A stretch of 64,000 nt of DNA from Petrosia ficiformis (GCA_947044365.1 OX345636.1:30896466-30960465); one strand, 5' to 3'; positions 44,793-60,720 are shown, counted from the stretch's first letter. The notes: generated by a model not told the origin, from the letters alone. A program made the numbers and translations.

Positions 44793-47700
44793 AAGAATTC
44801 AGGAACAACTAAGAAAAAGCAAGAGGTATGCACATACACACATGTATACATTCTTGTAGTATGTAGCCACACCCTTTGTATAGAGGAGGTGGAAGGGTCT
44901 GGTCACAGTTATACTAAGCAGTTATCTTTGTGTAAATATTTTCAGGACTGTTAATGCCAGGTGTTTCATATGAATCTTGTCACCTCTAGTTCTCACATTT
45001 TATAAGATTGTAGATTGTAACTTGATTGCTTTGCTGGAAAGTTGAGTTGTTAAAAGACAGCCATGGTTAACACAAAAAAGTACCGAGACAGAAATACAAC
45101 AAATCTTCGTCGAGATTCGCGTAATAAGTGCTTTCCTTTTTTTGTAAGCAGCAATTTCATAATTTTCAAGTTAATAATTCAACACATTATGAACATGTAA
45201 AATAGCCAGTTTGTAAACATAATTATAATTAGACACAGAAATCTATAATATAGTAACACATATATACAATGTACAATACATGTACTAACAGCCAATGGCA
45301 ACTGTTTGGTGTAGCTAGGTATTGTACAAGAATAAAATAAAATTTTAAAAGATGAAAGAGGATACAGGGGTATCAAAACTGAAAAACACAGAAACAAGGT
45401 TAGGATAGTACCTTAGTATCGAAATTACACACCACCTCCACCCTACATATATAAGTACTGTACTGGTTTTTATGCAAGTCCGCTTTTCATTAACATATTA
45501 TTTGCTAGAAACTAACATTTAAGATTCATGTTAAACACAAACAAAGATCATAGATACATGTAGATGGTGAGAGAGAAAATAAACCGAGTCGCAAATTTCA
45601 CATACTGTGATAGATCCTTCTTTAAAGACTTTGACTATTTAGAATATTAATATTATAACAAACAAAGTAACAATAGCAACAACTCTCTCTTAAAGAAATC
45701 AACCTCTCTACAGAAATCACTTGTATATCAAAAATAGCTAAAGTTTCCAGAATGTTCTATATCATGTGGTACACATGTGGGCAGTCTAGAAAATTCTAGA
45801 TACATGTAAATCCATCCCACATGGTACTAATTACATAAATAATCACTTTTATTATTACAGTCACCTGATCCAGTCTATCACACATACATATAGTTCCTGC
45901 TGTTACATTTACATGACTTTTATTATGTGTGTTTTGTGGCTGATTGTTACTTTTCTAAGTCAGGGTGGCTGCTTTAGTATTTTTGTTTTATGAATTTTAT
46001 AAGCCATTTAGCTGCTTGTTTGTTGTGTTTATTTGTTATTCGTTACTAAGCCTTTTGCTAATTTTCATGTACTATACAGTCCTGTTGGTTGTAGCGATTG
46101 TAGCCCTAGTGTACATTTCTTTATGTGCTACATATATACGGCCATTAATTGACTGAACCCCCTGGAATAACAGAGCTTTAATTAATGTACATACAATTTC
46201 ATGTACACGTACATGTATCATGTATATATGTTACACATGCATGTACATGTACATGTACATATAAATAAATATAAAATTGTTAGCTGCTTTGAAAGTAACC
46301 ATATAGGGATACCCCCATGGTCCATAAAACTACAAATATTCATGTTGTACTGCACATATACTTGAACTACACGTGTACAATGTACAATGTATAAATATTC
46401 ATGTTCATGTATACACGTTAGCTACATATATGTACAATGTACAAATGTTCATGTAGCTTGTACTGCACGTATATATTTATACATGTACATGTTAGCTACT
46501 TACATATACGTGTACATACAATATACAATTGTACATGGTCATGTACATATCTGCCTGTAAATAATATTGTCATTATGCAAGTTGTTGTTGACCCCATGCT
46601 TCAGTAGAACATCCTGCTATGAATGTAATTAATCAAACCCACATAGAGTATAAACCCCTGCTCTAAACCAAGTTGCCACCTTTGTTGAGCCACTTTAGAA
46701 CATTGAGTGAGAACTACATGTACATTAAACTGTTTGATGAGTGATTTATCTGGCACAATAGGGCAATAATTATTATCTTAATGATAGAATACAATGCTGC
46801 TAATATGCATGTTACATGACAGTCTTTGTGTCAGTCTTGTGTGCTACATCGTGGATATTAATTTAGGAATGTAAAGCAAAACGTTAATCATTGGTAGAGT
46901 AAACCACATTCATTTTGCACATCAAATGTTTTTCACATGTATTAATTGTAACATGAATTATTTTCGATTTACATTGTGTTTTTTGTGTGATACAGACATA
47001 TATATATATAATAGAGTTGGATTTCCATATATAATATGTACAAGCTGGCTATTCAACATGCACATGTTTCCAGACTTTTGGGCTGCAGTGAACCCTGACC
47101 ACAGTGGTATGGTAATTAGTAGGCCTTTAGTAAAGTAAAAAACTATACTGATGTCGAAATTTTACTAAACTACAATAATTAAAGACTACGTCACATCTCT
47201 TTATCCATCTACGTGTATATGTATCCCTACTGTGATACTCATAAATACGTTATTTATTTATGTATTTTATACTAAGTCGCTTTATTCTTACTGGAAGAAA
47301 CTGCGAAAGAGATTCTGAAATCAGCGGATAAACATGTATGTCTATGTGTCATGAGTTATGTAATATTTTACATGTATATTTATATGATATATGATATATA
47401 TGCACACACTAGCAGTAAGTATTTAATGAATGTACATGTATCGAACGTTTCATAATCCTGGGCTTCAAAATCCTCTTTACTTCATCTGTCAGTCATCTTT
47501 AACGGATGGCCTGATCCTCCTAGTTATGCAACCATTTTCAGTAAACTTGCAGAGAGACTTATGCATATACTGTTTCTTGTAACCATAACTCACAAAGAAA
47601 TAAACTTGAAAAACTGCTAAATGTAATTTTGAGTGTGAAATTTTACTCGTGCTGGTTGGACATCGTTTAAACAAACGCTCTAAAAATGCAATTCAATAAA

Positions 47701-48678
47701 GCACGATACCTAATGCCTTTCAGGAATTGTATTACTTATGACACACCCCTTTGTGAAACAACTGAAACTACCACGCCAAGTTGATATTTTATGCTATAAT
47801 TAGTAATAAACTTTTTTTATTTAGAATAATTCAGGAACAACTAAGGAAAAGGAAGAGGTACACATACACACACATGTATACATTCTTGCAGAGTATGTAC
47901 ATTCCATCATGGGGGGGGAGGGAATGATTGAACAAGTGATATTGAAAAACAAGGCCGAAGCAAATCATATGGATTACAGAAGGTCATGGTCATTGCTAAA
48001 TACATGTAGAGCAATATGGTGAAATCACAAACAGATTCTTTCATGGACAGGGTGTACATAATGTATTTCAAATTCTTGCACCATTGCATTCATGTGGAAA
48101 TCATTCACAAAAGAAGTATTGCCATAGAATATAATTCTGCAGTGTTCACTGGTGGGTTGTATGACCACTAGTTTAAGAGATAATTATTGACTATTCAGTA
48201 TAGTAAGCCCAATACATGCCCATGACTGCATTTATTTACACTGAGCCATCCCTTTCTTTTTGCTTGTTTGTTGTCGCATTATCTAGTACATGTATTTCTT
48301 GTTTGTAATTTGGTATTTAATTAGTTTTCAGGGTTACAATATTTGTTTAATGTTTGTGCATGTGCAGAAAGTGAAACATGTGGAATCCTTAAAGAAATAA
48401 AATGAGGGCAAAGAATTTTTTGCTCCGTATTACTGTCTTTCTCGGCTTGCAGAGAACAGAACAGACAAGAAACTTCCTTTGCAAGTCTGAATTTAAGTGT
48501 ACTCATCAGAATTCCTGACTTGGAATATTCAAAAAACGAAGAGCTTTTGTGTGATATGAGCTGTTACAAACAAGTTATCAAATCTGTACATGTACTTTAT
48601 CTACATATTTACATTTACAAGTTTACGCTTTTATAGGGTGATGTTTCTGCAATTATATGTAACAGAGACAATAAACAT
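44793..48678 (+). CDS. Possible gene of microexons
   Basis: Small exon-like blocks with both splice sites: 44793-44825 (TTTAG|33 nt|GTATGC, KNSGTTKKKQE), 47825-47857 (TTTAG|33 nt|GTACAC, NNSGTTKEKEE) and 48637-48678 (TTATAG|42 nt|GTAAGT, GDVSAIICNRDNKH). All are multiples of three and start in phase 0, so they can be joined. The first two are clear duplicates of each other, 3.03 kb apart, with similarity continuing about 25 bp into the following intron (CACATACACAC, GTATACATTCTTG). No domain is recognised and the outer exons are not found. The conserved splice context is the only support. Confidence 0.3.
45000..47800. other. Gene-poor stretch with short-palindrome-rich segment
   Basis: No convincing gene. 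46190-46560 is dense in TACATGTA/GTACAATGTAC words that make degenerate palindromes. A relative of the 20.3-kb hairpin arm occurs at about 45366-45410. Confidence 0.4.
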
Positions 48679-48950
48679 GTAAGTGTATCTTTGTACATAT
48701 ACATACATGTACTATGTGTTGGAAGCAATCAAGTCTCCTTTTATTTTCATTAATACTTGATGTTCACCATGACCTCAGAAATGTGTTGAACTGATCATCT
48801 TACCTGCACCAATTTCATATAATTATCCTTCTTGTTCTTTTTTGTGTATGCCGATTTGTGATCCCTGAACAGTATTATTTTTACAAAATAATATAAATTT
48901 TTCCTTCCTGTAATTTTCACAGCATACAGTATACAGTGGAACCTCTCTAT

Positions 48951-49085
48951 TCAGGACTCTCTGGAATAAGTACACACCCGTATTAATGGCATTTAGACGT
49001 CCTTTATTATACAACTTCACCCCTGAAATGAGGACAACCTCTATAATCATGATTACTTGGTCCCAATGGTGTGAAGATTCCATTG
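48951..49085. mobile_element. Possible small pogo/Tigger-type MITE
   Basis: Left CAGTGGAACCTCTCTATTCA and right, reverse-complemented, CAATGGAATCTTCACACCAT: CAGTGGAA-type ends are common in Tigger-like elements. About 135 bp, degenerate, target TA not clear. Confidence 0.35.
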
Positions 49086-49180
49086 CATACATGTATTTGT
49101 ATAATTATAACATACAATGCATATATGTATATAACACTAATATGCATGAAAACTGAGCTGAAGTAGATACATTTATTACA

Positions 49181-52156
49181 ATGACGAATGAAATTCGCCA
49201 CTGTGTAACACCTGGTTGTAAAGGACAATTAGTTCCTTTGTCATTTGATACAAAGGGCTTGGGAGGTGCAGTTAAGGTTTATTATGGATGTGATGGCTGT
49301 GATATTTCAAATGTGTGTTTTGAAAGCTCACTGAAAAGTGAGTTACTTACCAGTAGCGAAATAGGTGCAGCCATTCAAGTAGGTTTTATTGTATCGGGCT
49401 GTATGCATACCTACTGTAAAGTACTAAAGCTGTCCCTTGGACTTGATGCCGTTTGTATGGATAAATTTTACTCAACCATCACAAGAGTGTACCCTGTAGT
49501 GAAGGAGATGGTTGACGAGATGTGTGAGGAAGCTAAAGAAGAGATGAAGACAATGGATGAACACACTCTTGGCTCGTGGAAGCAGGCAGTAACGAGTGCA
49601 GATGCAGCATAGATGACACGTGGCTACCACTCCAAAAATGGCACATTCAGTGTTCGTAACTACTATAATGGAGCATTGCTGTATTACAAACACTTGTGTC
49701 AACGTGGTAGGGACAATATAGTAGGAGAGCTATATAAAGGAACATCTAAATCTATGGAGGATTTGCAGCGCGAGAGGTTATGCATCAAGCTAGAGAGGAA
49801 GGGATGAAACGTGCTGTCCATTGGCAAGATTCAGATTCATCTTCTGCAAAAGCAGTAGCGGAATGCTTTCCTGAATGCAAAATTATGATCTGTGGTGGCC
49901 ATGCCAGCAAAAATCACTTAAAAGCTCTGGAAAATTACTCCAAGATGAAGGCACCTTCGATAGATTTCATTAGAAAGCACAAAGACAGGTTCCCTCTAAT
50001 AAGTGGAGTATGCTGCCACTGTCCTAAACGCCACAGCCAAGGTTGTGGTTGTATTACTGATGCTTTTATCACGAGAGCACGTAATAACTTTTCTTACATT
50101 CTGACAGACTCTAAGTCTGCTGAAGAATTTGTGAAAAGGCTGAGAGTTCTACCCAGACATGTGCGTGACGAGCACGAGTGGGAAGTGATGGAAGAGGAAG
50201 CTGAGCCAACAAGGACTGTGATTTTCATCCTCTCAAAGTGTGTAGCTGTGGCAATTGTGCCGATAAGGAAAAGTTTGTGTGTGAAGGAAAAGATTACACT
50301 ACACGGTACGGGCTCACGTGTGCGTTTCACTCTCTCCTTTATGAAATTGAGTGTGACTATAGAGCCTCAATGGCTGACAGCCTCGTTCATCCTGTGCTGA
50401 AAAGAGGCCACTCCAATTGGTTAGAATCCTCGCACAACGTATTCAATCAGGTTCAGGTCAAAGGACATCAGCCTGGAGAGGCTTCACTACGAGGTTTCCA
50501 CTAATCTGGCCCTGTTGCAGTCAAACATGACTTACATGTACGAGAAACGAGGTCCAAAGTATCACTGGATACCGGACCTGTATAAACGTCTGAATCTTCC
50601 AGTGTTCGAAGGTATTCAAGAGGCTGTGACGACAGCCAACATAAAAAGAAGACAGCAGTTGGGCAGAGCAAAATAAGAGAAGACAAAGAAAAGGAGAATC
50701 CAGCTGTTGAAGTTACAAACGGGAGATGCGACAGAGCGTCGTCAGTGGTCAAAGAAACACGGAGGTGACACGTATGGCAAGACCAAAGATACGGATTCCA
50801 AAGCCCCCAAGAAGAGTAAAGGTGGCATCACACAAATAAACATATTGTGCAAGTGTGGATCAACATCTCACAGCCATTCCACCCACAGGGACTGTCCTCT
50901 TAACACCAAGTACAGTAACGTATCGAGTATCGACCATTCAGAAGACTTGGTTTGTGACAAAGGAGATGTTGTTTATACTGCCAAATATCAACATTCTGAT
51001 GTTGCAAATACACGTACGGTGTTAAGTGATGACGAATCGACCTTTAGTGACTTGAGCCTCGAAGGAGACTATCTCGAGGACAGTATGATATACGACAGCG
51101 ATGACGAAACACAATGTACTTGTGGTGCTGAAGGCAGAGCTCACAAGAAAGCTTGCCCCTTGAATCCTCATTTGCTGTATCAGCGAAACCTGCTGCTTTG
51201 ATGCTTGTATGTCCTCCAAATTCGACCCCTTTCAAAGACAGGAAACGAAGCAGTCTTAAAGTAACCCTGTTTCCCACAGCCAAGAGGAGCAAACTCTCAA
51301 CTACATACAGTACCACACAGAGTGCGAGAGTATTGGCAGAATCCTTCAGTCAAGACTCTTCTTCTCCCGAAGAGGACCTGTACTGCTTTTGCCGAGGAAG
51401 CGATGAAGGAAATATGGTGGAATGTGATGGACGTAATTGCACGTTTCATTGGTTTCACTTTGAGTGTGTGGGGATCACTGAAGCTCCCGAAGGTAAATGG
51501 TACTGCGATGATTGTTCACAAGAGCTCAGTATCGACGATTCGTGTGTAGACTGCATAGGCGAAAGCCCAGCCACAGTAACTGTGACTGGCCCACTGCCCA
51601 CTGAAGAGTGGAAAAGTGCTGCCAGAGATGTTATTGCTAAATTGTCTCATTGTGAACTCACTGCTCAGTCTCAACGAGTCCAGAAAATTCCCTGTAGAGA
51701 TATCCCATTCGTGACAGAGTTCGGGGCGATGACAGCTGCCTATTCAGAGCTTTTTCTAAAGAAGTTACAGGAATCGAATCTAACCACCAAGCTGTTCGTC
51801 AAGCAATTGTTAATTTCATGACCCACAAAGATAGTGCTTACCGTTTCTGTAAGGACTGCTTTGCAGGTGACACTCTTGCTGCAAATCTTTATGAGCCTAT
51901 TAAGAGTCTGACCGGTTACATCAAGGTAAAGGAGCTGAATCAGTGTGGATGGGGAACTGACCGCGAGATTAGAGCTTTTGCTACCCTGTGTCAGATTGAT
52001 GTTTGTACATACTCTGACAATGGGTCCAGTCGTGCCTGGCTGAAGTTTTCCCCTCTCTTTTGTAATGAGCACTGCATGCCCAAGTCAGACTACAAGATCT
52101 ACCTATTCCACACAGAGGAAAGGAACCACTACGATCGTGTGGTTCCTTCTGTATAA
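49181..52156 (+). pseudogene. Mutator-like transposase - CxCG knuckles - PHD finger - OTU protease
   Basis: Plus-strand blocks in three frames. Start MTNEIRHCVTPGCKGQLVPL (Cys-rich), then the DDE core: DA[A] followed by stop TAG at 49610-49612 where Trp is expected, then MTRGYHSKNGTFSVRNYYNG; a shift near 49770; KRAVHWQDSDSSSAKAVAE and CGGHASKNHLKALENY. This resembles the Mutator-like transposases whose core reads D-x-[ST]-W-x-x-R-G, with GH..KN. Shifts near 50240 and 50490-50700 follow. Then CKCGSTSHSHSTHRDCPLN and CTCGAEGRAHKKACPLN; a shift near 51170; PHD finger CFCRGSDEGNMVECDGRNC, HWFHFECVG, WYCDDC (51390-51520); and an OTU domain in the last frame: DDSCLFRAFSKEVTG (Cys 51737-51739), WGTDREIRAFATLCQIDV and YLFHTEERNHYDRVV (His 52127-52129). 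OTU residues D, C and H are present. Five or more lesions. Confidence 0.65.
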
Positions 52157-52189
52157 AATCACAGAGTACATGTAATCGGTATAAACCAC

Positions 52190-52891
52190 TTACACATAGC
52201 AGATGTGCTGGGAACAGTGAGTACATAACTCATGTACCACGTGTGGGTGGCATGCGGAGATGTGTTGCTGATCTGGTTGTTCGGGAAGCATTAAGAGAGC
52301 ATCAAGTAGCTGTTCATTTGTTGGCTTGTAGTGGGCTCTGACTAGGATTTTCTTTAGTGTTGGATATCCTAATGTGATCATGAGTGGTTTGTTCACATAT
52401 TTTTTGATGTAGTGGAATTTTTGTAAAATAATATGTTTGAGGTGTTGGTATTGGGGAGGAGGTAGACATTTAAAAATAGGTGTTTCTTTACTTTTATGGC
52501 GTGGTTGTTGTTGACGTAATAGATATAGCCGTTTCAAATATGGAAAGCTTTGGGTATATTTGTTGATGATATCTGTTGGGTATCCTCTTTTTAAGAGACG
52601 ATTTTTGAATAGTTGTATTTGGATGTGGTACTGTTCTTCGCATGTGTTTGATCTTATATATCTTATGCATTCACCAATAATGAGGCCTTTATGAATTGAT
52701 TTTACATGATGAAAGTTATAGTGAAGGTATTGATAAAGGTTTTGTAGTTTCTGGAAGGTTTTTATGTCTAGGATATTATTGTTGCTAAATCGGTAACCTT
52801 TATAGATAGTGAGGTCTAGGAAATCTGTGGACGTGTTTGACTGATGATTTGTAAATTTGAGATTAGGGTGAAATGTGTTCAAGTTGTTCAT
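52190..52891 (-). pseudogene. 3' portion of a second Penelope-like RT
   Basis: Starts with NNLNTFHPNLKFTNHQ, homologous to the thumb-side region of the upstream RT (ELNSFHPNLQFTHSY), and continues DFLDLTIYKGY, LIIGECIRYIRS, LLKRGYPTDIINKY, IFKCLPPPQYQHL with RT-C-terminal similarity to the first copy throughout. It reaches further than the first copy's uninterrupted frame: LKKILVRAHYKPTNEQ. The core RT motifs A-C are missing. The stop at 52190 lies 34 bp from the end of the OTU-bearing element. Confidence 0.8.
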
Positions 52892-53225
52892 AAACTTAAG
52901 TTTGCAATATTGTGGTCTGGGAGGTTGAAGTGATTGTTGAGATATCGGTTGGTGTCAGTGCGGATACTTGTACGATGGTGGTTAATTCTCTCTCGTAGTG
53001 ATTTTGTTGTCATGCCGACATACTGTTTTTTGCATTTTGAACAGGTTATAAGATATACCACATTCTGTGAACTACAGGTAAATGAATGTCTGATTTTGTA
53101 TGCCATTTTATTAGCTGTACTGGTGAATGAGGGGTTGTTGTTTAGATGTTTGCATGTGATACATCTTGGGTGGTTGCATTTCTTGATACGATTGTTGGCG
53201 TGTTTTAGTTTGGTAGTTGACCAGG
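52888..53225 (-). CDS. GIY-YIG endonuclease domain of the Penelope-like element
   Basis: Minus-strand frame with KKCNHPRCITCKHL (Cys motif that precedes the nuclease), then VVYLITCSKCKKQYVGMTTK and SLRERINHHRTSI: the GIY-YIG pattern YLI...KQYVG with the catalytic Arg (LRERINHH). It ends in a loose tail (NHFNLPDHN). It is in a different frame from the RT, so a frameshift at about 53225 separates them. It would nick the target for priming. Only the first half of the fold is present before the second copy begins. Confidence 0.75.
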
Positions 53226-53239
53226 TGAGATATGTTCAA

Positions 53240-55305
53240 TAGCCTGTTGATTATCTGGGAGCCTTAAGATTGTATCAACAAATTGTTCACTAGTGGGATT
53301 ATATTGTGCTCTGATTAATAACTTGTGTAATGTAGGGTAACAGTTGAATAAGGAGTGGCTTTTTCATGTACTTTCGGATTAAGTGGAAGTCTTTGAAGAT
53401 AATTTGTTTTAGCTGTGTGTACTGTGGTGGTGGTAAACATTTGAAGATAGGTTTCATTATTGGCTTTGTTGACTGTTGTTTAGATTGTAGTAGTTGTGAT
53501 CTTTGTGTATATTGCATTTTGTTTGTGTATGTATTTATGATTGAGAGTGGATATCCTCTTTTTAAGAGTCGGGATTTGAATAGCTCTAGTTGTATCTCGT
53601 AGTTGTGTTTAGAGGTGTTGGTTCGAATGTATCGGATGCATTCACCTATGATGATGCCTTTGTTTGTTGTTTTGGGATGATGGGAAGAGTAGTGTAGATA
53701 TTGATACAGGTTTTGGGATTTCTGGAATGTTTTAATTTCTAAGTTGCTTCTGTTGTTCTGATGATCTCCTTTATAGATGGTGATATCTAGAAAGTCAGCT
53801 GATGTTTCTGAGTAGGAATGTGTAAACTGTAGATTTGGGTGGAATGAGTTTAACTCATTGATGAATGTTGTGAGGTTGTGTTGCTTTGGCCAGATGAGGA
53901 AGATGTCATCAATATACCTTCGAAGCAGGAGTGGTTTGTTCTTTTGTGTTTGGAGAAATTGTTGGAGGGAGATAGACATGAAGATGTTTGCAATGGTGGG
54001 TGAAAATGTTGCTCCCATTGCTGTTCCTTGTATCTGTTGGAATGTGATGTTGATGAATTCAAAGTAATTGAAGTTGATGTTTATGTGAAGTAGTCGGATT
54101 ATAAGGTTTGGGTCAAATATAAGGAGGTCTCTGTGTTTGTGCATTTCTTCATATACTATTTGTAAGCACTCTGTCTGGGGAATGGATGGGTAGAGGTTGA
54201 CAACATCTATGGTCACGAGTATGGCATCTTTAGGAATAGTAACAGAATCTAGAGCTTGTATAAGGCCAGTGGAGTTTTGTAGATAGTCAGGATATGATTG
54301 AGCCAGTGGTTGAAGTATGTGGTCAATAAATTGTGCTGTGTGAGATAACAATGAATTTGAATGTGAGATGATTGGGCGTATTGGTGGTATATCTTTAAAC
54401 TGTTTGTGTATCTTGGGGATTCCATAGAATTTAGGTGTACGGTGAGAATTGGTTGGTTGTAGATATTGGTAGACCTTTTTGTTATAACTGGTGAGCGAGG
54501 TCTTGAATGAGATGATGGTATTAGTGATGGTTCTTGCAATTGCATTGGCTGGAAAAGACTGTGTTTGGCGATAGGTGTTTATATCTGATAAATGTTCAAT
54601 GCATTTTTTTAAATAATCTTTTGTGTTCAGGACTACTATTCCAAGGTTTTTATCTGCTGGTTTGATGGTTACGGTGTTTCTTGATTTCTGAAACTTCTTT
54701 ATTGTTTTCTGTTGTTGTTTTGTTAAATTGGCTTTCTGAGGTGGGTTGTATATTCCATCTAGGTTTGTGCTTATGTTGAGTTTGGTGCTGTGTATGTAGT
54801 TTTCGATGTGTTGGTTGTTGCAATCGTATTGTGGTTTGGAGGGAAGTGCTGGTTTATTTTTAAGAAATTTCATTCGCCTGAATAAATATGCAGTGTTGGA
54901 GTCAGATGGAGGGTGTGTATTGGGTGAATTTAAGTTTCTGGTTTTGAGCTGTTGGTTAAATATCGAACGAATTGAAGTGGCGTAGTGCTCAAATTGATGT
55001 AAGAGTTCAAAGAAAGCATGTGGGGTTTCTAGTTTTGGTGTTGGAGTAAATGATAGTCCTTTAGATAGCAATTCAGAATCTGCTGTGGTTAGGGGTAAGC
55101 TACTGTAGTTGTGTGTCATCTTGTTTGTGTTGTGATTTGTGGTTAAAACGTGATGTGTTTTGCTTTGTTTTTGAGCTGGAGGATGGTGTTTTGAGTGTTT
55201 TCGTTTGTTTGATGTTGAATTTGTAGACTTTAGTACTGTTTTATCTCTGTGTTCAGTTGTTTCTGTGGTGATCAGTTGAAGTTTCTTTTGTAGTTCGGGG
55301 ATCAT
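53240..55305 (-). CDS. Penelope-like reverse transcriptase
   Basis: 668-codon frame from 55305 plus a shifted 30-residue continuation to about 53240 (TLHKLLIRAQYNPTSEQF). Recognisable blocks: TIKPADKNLGIVVLN, FYGIPKIHKQFKDIPPIRP, motif A VTIDVVNLYPSIP, motif B IQGTAMGATFSPTIANIFM, motif C RRYIDDIFLIWP (catalytic DD), and SADFLDITIYKGD, IIGECIRYIRT, LLKRGYPLSIIN. This set is diagnostic of Penelope-like elements, related to telomerase. The upstream frame 55755-55513 (LRKQSQSYKQNNQEKSEIKK) joins across one stop near 55514 and would add the N-terminus. A frameshift near 53340 truncates the frame. Otherwise well preserved. Confidence 0.9.
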
Positions 55306-55512
55306 TTTATGATTTGTGATGTTATTGGCGTGAAGAAAGGTTTTGTATAGTTTATGTATTATCTCTGGATTTTCTTGGCTTTCAGCTAAAACTTGCTCAG
55401 TTGTGTGCAGGATGTTCTGTATCTTCGCTTTTTTTATTTCTATGGCTATTGTATCTTGTAGTATAGATCGATCTAACTGTTCAAAGAAGACAGTTTCGTA
55501 TTGTTGATTGAG

Positions 55513-55755
55513 CTATTCTTTTTCTTTAAAAATATCTGGAGTTGTGGTGTATGATAGAGGAGGTCCATATTGTTTAGGGATGGTGTGAAATCTTTTTGCT
55601 TTTTGTTGTAGATGGAGATGCTTTTTGATTTCTGATTTCTCCTGGTTGTTTTGCTTGTAGGACTGTGACTGTTTTCTTAGAAACACGTGTATTGACGATG
55701 ATTCAGTGCTAAAAAAGTATTGGGGTGTGTACAGTTTGAAGCTACTTACATGCAT
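55513..55755 (-). pseudogene. N-terminal segment of the Penelope-like protein
   Basis: A basic, Gln/Lys-rich frame starting MHVSSFKLYTPQYFF that runs to a stop, after which the same frame continues (NQQYETVFFEQLDRS, LAESQENPEIIHKLYKTFL) into the RT frame. So a single nonsense codon separates it from the main frame. Confidence 0.45.
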
Positions 55756-55760
55756 GTGTT

Positions 55761-56943
55761 ATAGGGGTAGGTTACTTATCATTGTATGGTGGTACTGTAT
55801 ACTGATTATTGTGTGATATAATTATATTAGTTTAATATAATGTACAGTTATTATAGTTGTTTATTGTTGTCATGATTATAAATTATCTAATAGGTTTTCT
55901 ATTTCTACCACTACTGTTTCTGTTATCTTAATATATCAGCTGGAGAATCATATTCCAATCTTGTGTGCAGCTGGACCCGAATGCCTGGCATTGATTGCAT
56001 ATGTGCGATGTACCGAGGCCTTATAACGTGGTCCACTATAGAGATTTAGGGAGACCCTCGGAGTACTTGCCAACAGAGGCAGCCTTGTGCTTGTTATCAC
56101 TTTCCTCTCTGGGGCAGTCTCTACTAAGTAGAAGCCTGTGTGTTTTAGATAATAAGAGAATGTGCTGACAAACAGAGGCAGCGTGATTACTGTGCTTGCT
56201 GTCAACGGTTTCAATTGCCTGTATTCTGACAGACAGACAGCTGACCACTCTATAGCTGCCCTCACACGTTGATAGAAGGAATATTTTTCTCCATTGATTG
56301 TTAATATTTCTTGAACAGTACATTACATGTATCTTATGATTTTTGGATTAATTTATTTTATATCCAGTCATCAGGGGAGCTCCACAATCCGGTCATTGCA
56401 GAACCATAAGTTTCGGTCCCTTTAGTCTCCCAACTTATGGCTTGCTACGGAAAGGGCGGGACCACTCCACCTCTGGAGTCCGGTATTTGAGTTTATTTAT
56501 CATTGCACATGATATTATTATGTACACATGCAGTTTGACTATCAACATATACAATGTACAAATACAATGTACAAATACATTTTACCTCATTGTCTCTGAT
56601 AGTACAGTTGAATTCATCTGTGATTGTGTTGGCTGCAGCTGCTTGAACTGACTTGACAAAAATGGTTGTATGGTTAAGCTAGATTGCTTATATGTGTTTA
56701 TGCCATGTGCTTACACACCAAAGGTGACCATGTGCTTCATAAAGGTGAATCTATGCTTATTTTGCTGTTCAGGCTTGGTTAACTTTCCAAGTGTTTATTG
56801 TATTTTATACAAACTGGTGTTAATTGACATCAGAGGTACCATGTATTGTGGTTATAATTATTCAGATTAAAAGAATTTAAAAATTTATTATGTGTGTGAT
56901 GTATGTGTTTGTGTATGATTTAGGTGTATACAGAGTTACGTAC

Positions 56944-56946
<3 letters not shown>
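55761..56946. other. No gene seen
   Basis: Contains GC-richer spacer (55950-56300) that could be the upstream region of the Penelope-like element, and a short stem CCATAAGT...ACTTATGG at 56404-56440. No frame supported. Confidence 0.35.
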
Positions 56947-60430
<3,484 letters not shown>

Positions 60431-60431
<1 letters not shown>

Positions 60432-60720
60432 TTAATGTCTTTAATGTCTTTAATGTGTGGTTTTGCTGTATGTATGTATGTACATATGTATGCACTATGC
60501 ATGTATGTATGTATGTATGCATGTAAGACCTGTGTCTACTAACATACATGTATACATTACACTGTTATATTATCATTAATGTCCAACATTGCCATCAAAA
60601 TCTCATGAATATTATTATGTGTCTCATGAATATCATTATGTGGTTCATTTAGGGTAGGGTTAGGGTTCCCTTGTGGTTAGGGTTCAATCAGTATCAAAGT
60701 GATCTTAGTCTTTGATGGCA
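60431..60720. repeat. (TGTA)n tract and telomere-like patch
   Basis: TGTATGTATG repeats at 60465-60530. TAGGGTAGGGTTAGGGTT at about 60651-60668 resembles the metazoan telomere repeat but is only three imperfect units. Confidence 0.6.

Larger units (their letters stand above)
52190..55760 (-). mobile_element. Penelope-like retroelement with trailing partial second copy
   Basis: On the minus strand: an N-terminal region from about 55755, reverse transcriptase (55305-53240), a GIY-YIG endonuclease (about 53220-52888), then immediately a second copy's RT 3' portion (52891-52190). Head-to-tail arrays with a truncated copy are usual for Penelope-like elements. TG-type LTRs are absent. Confidence 0.8.

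Noticed and set aside
45965..46156. Hydrophobic frame that looks like a membrane protein
   Set aside because: Short, T-rich sequence translating to Leu/Phe/Val; no start context or splice partners. Similar frames at 22353-22694 and 45179-45397 were dropped for the same reason.
60640..60680. Interstitial telomere repeat
   Set aside because: Only about three imperfect TTAGGG units; too short to claim.
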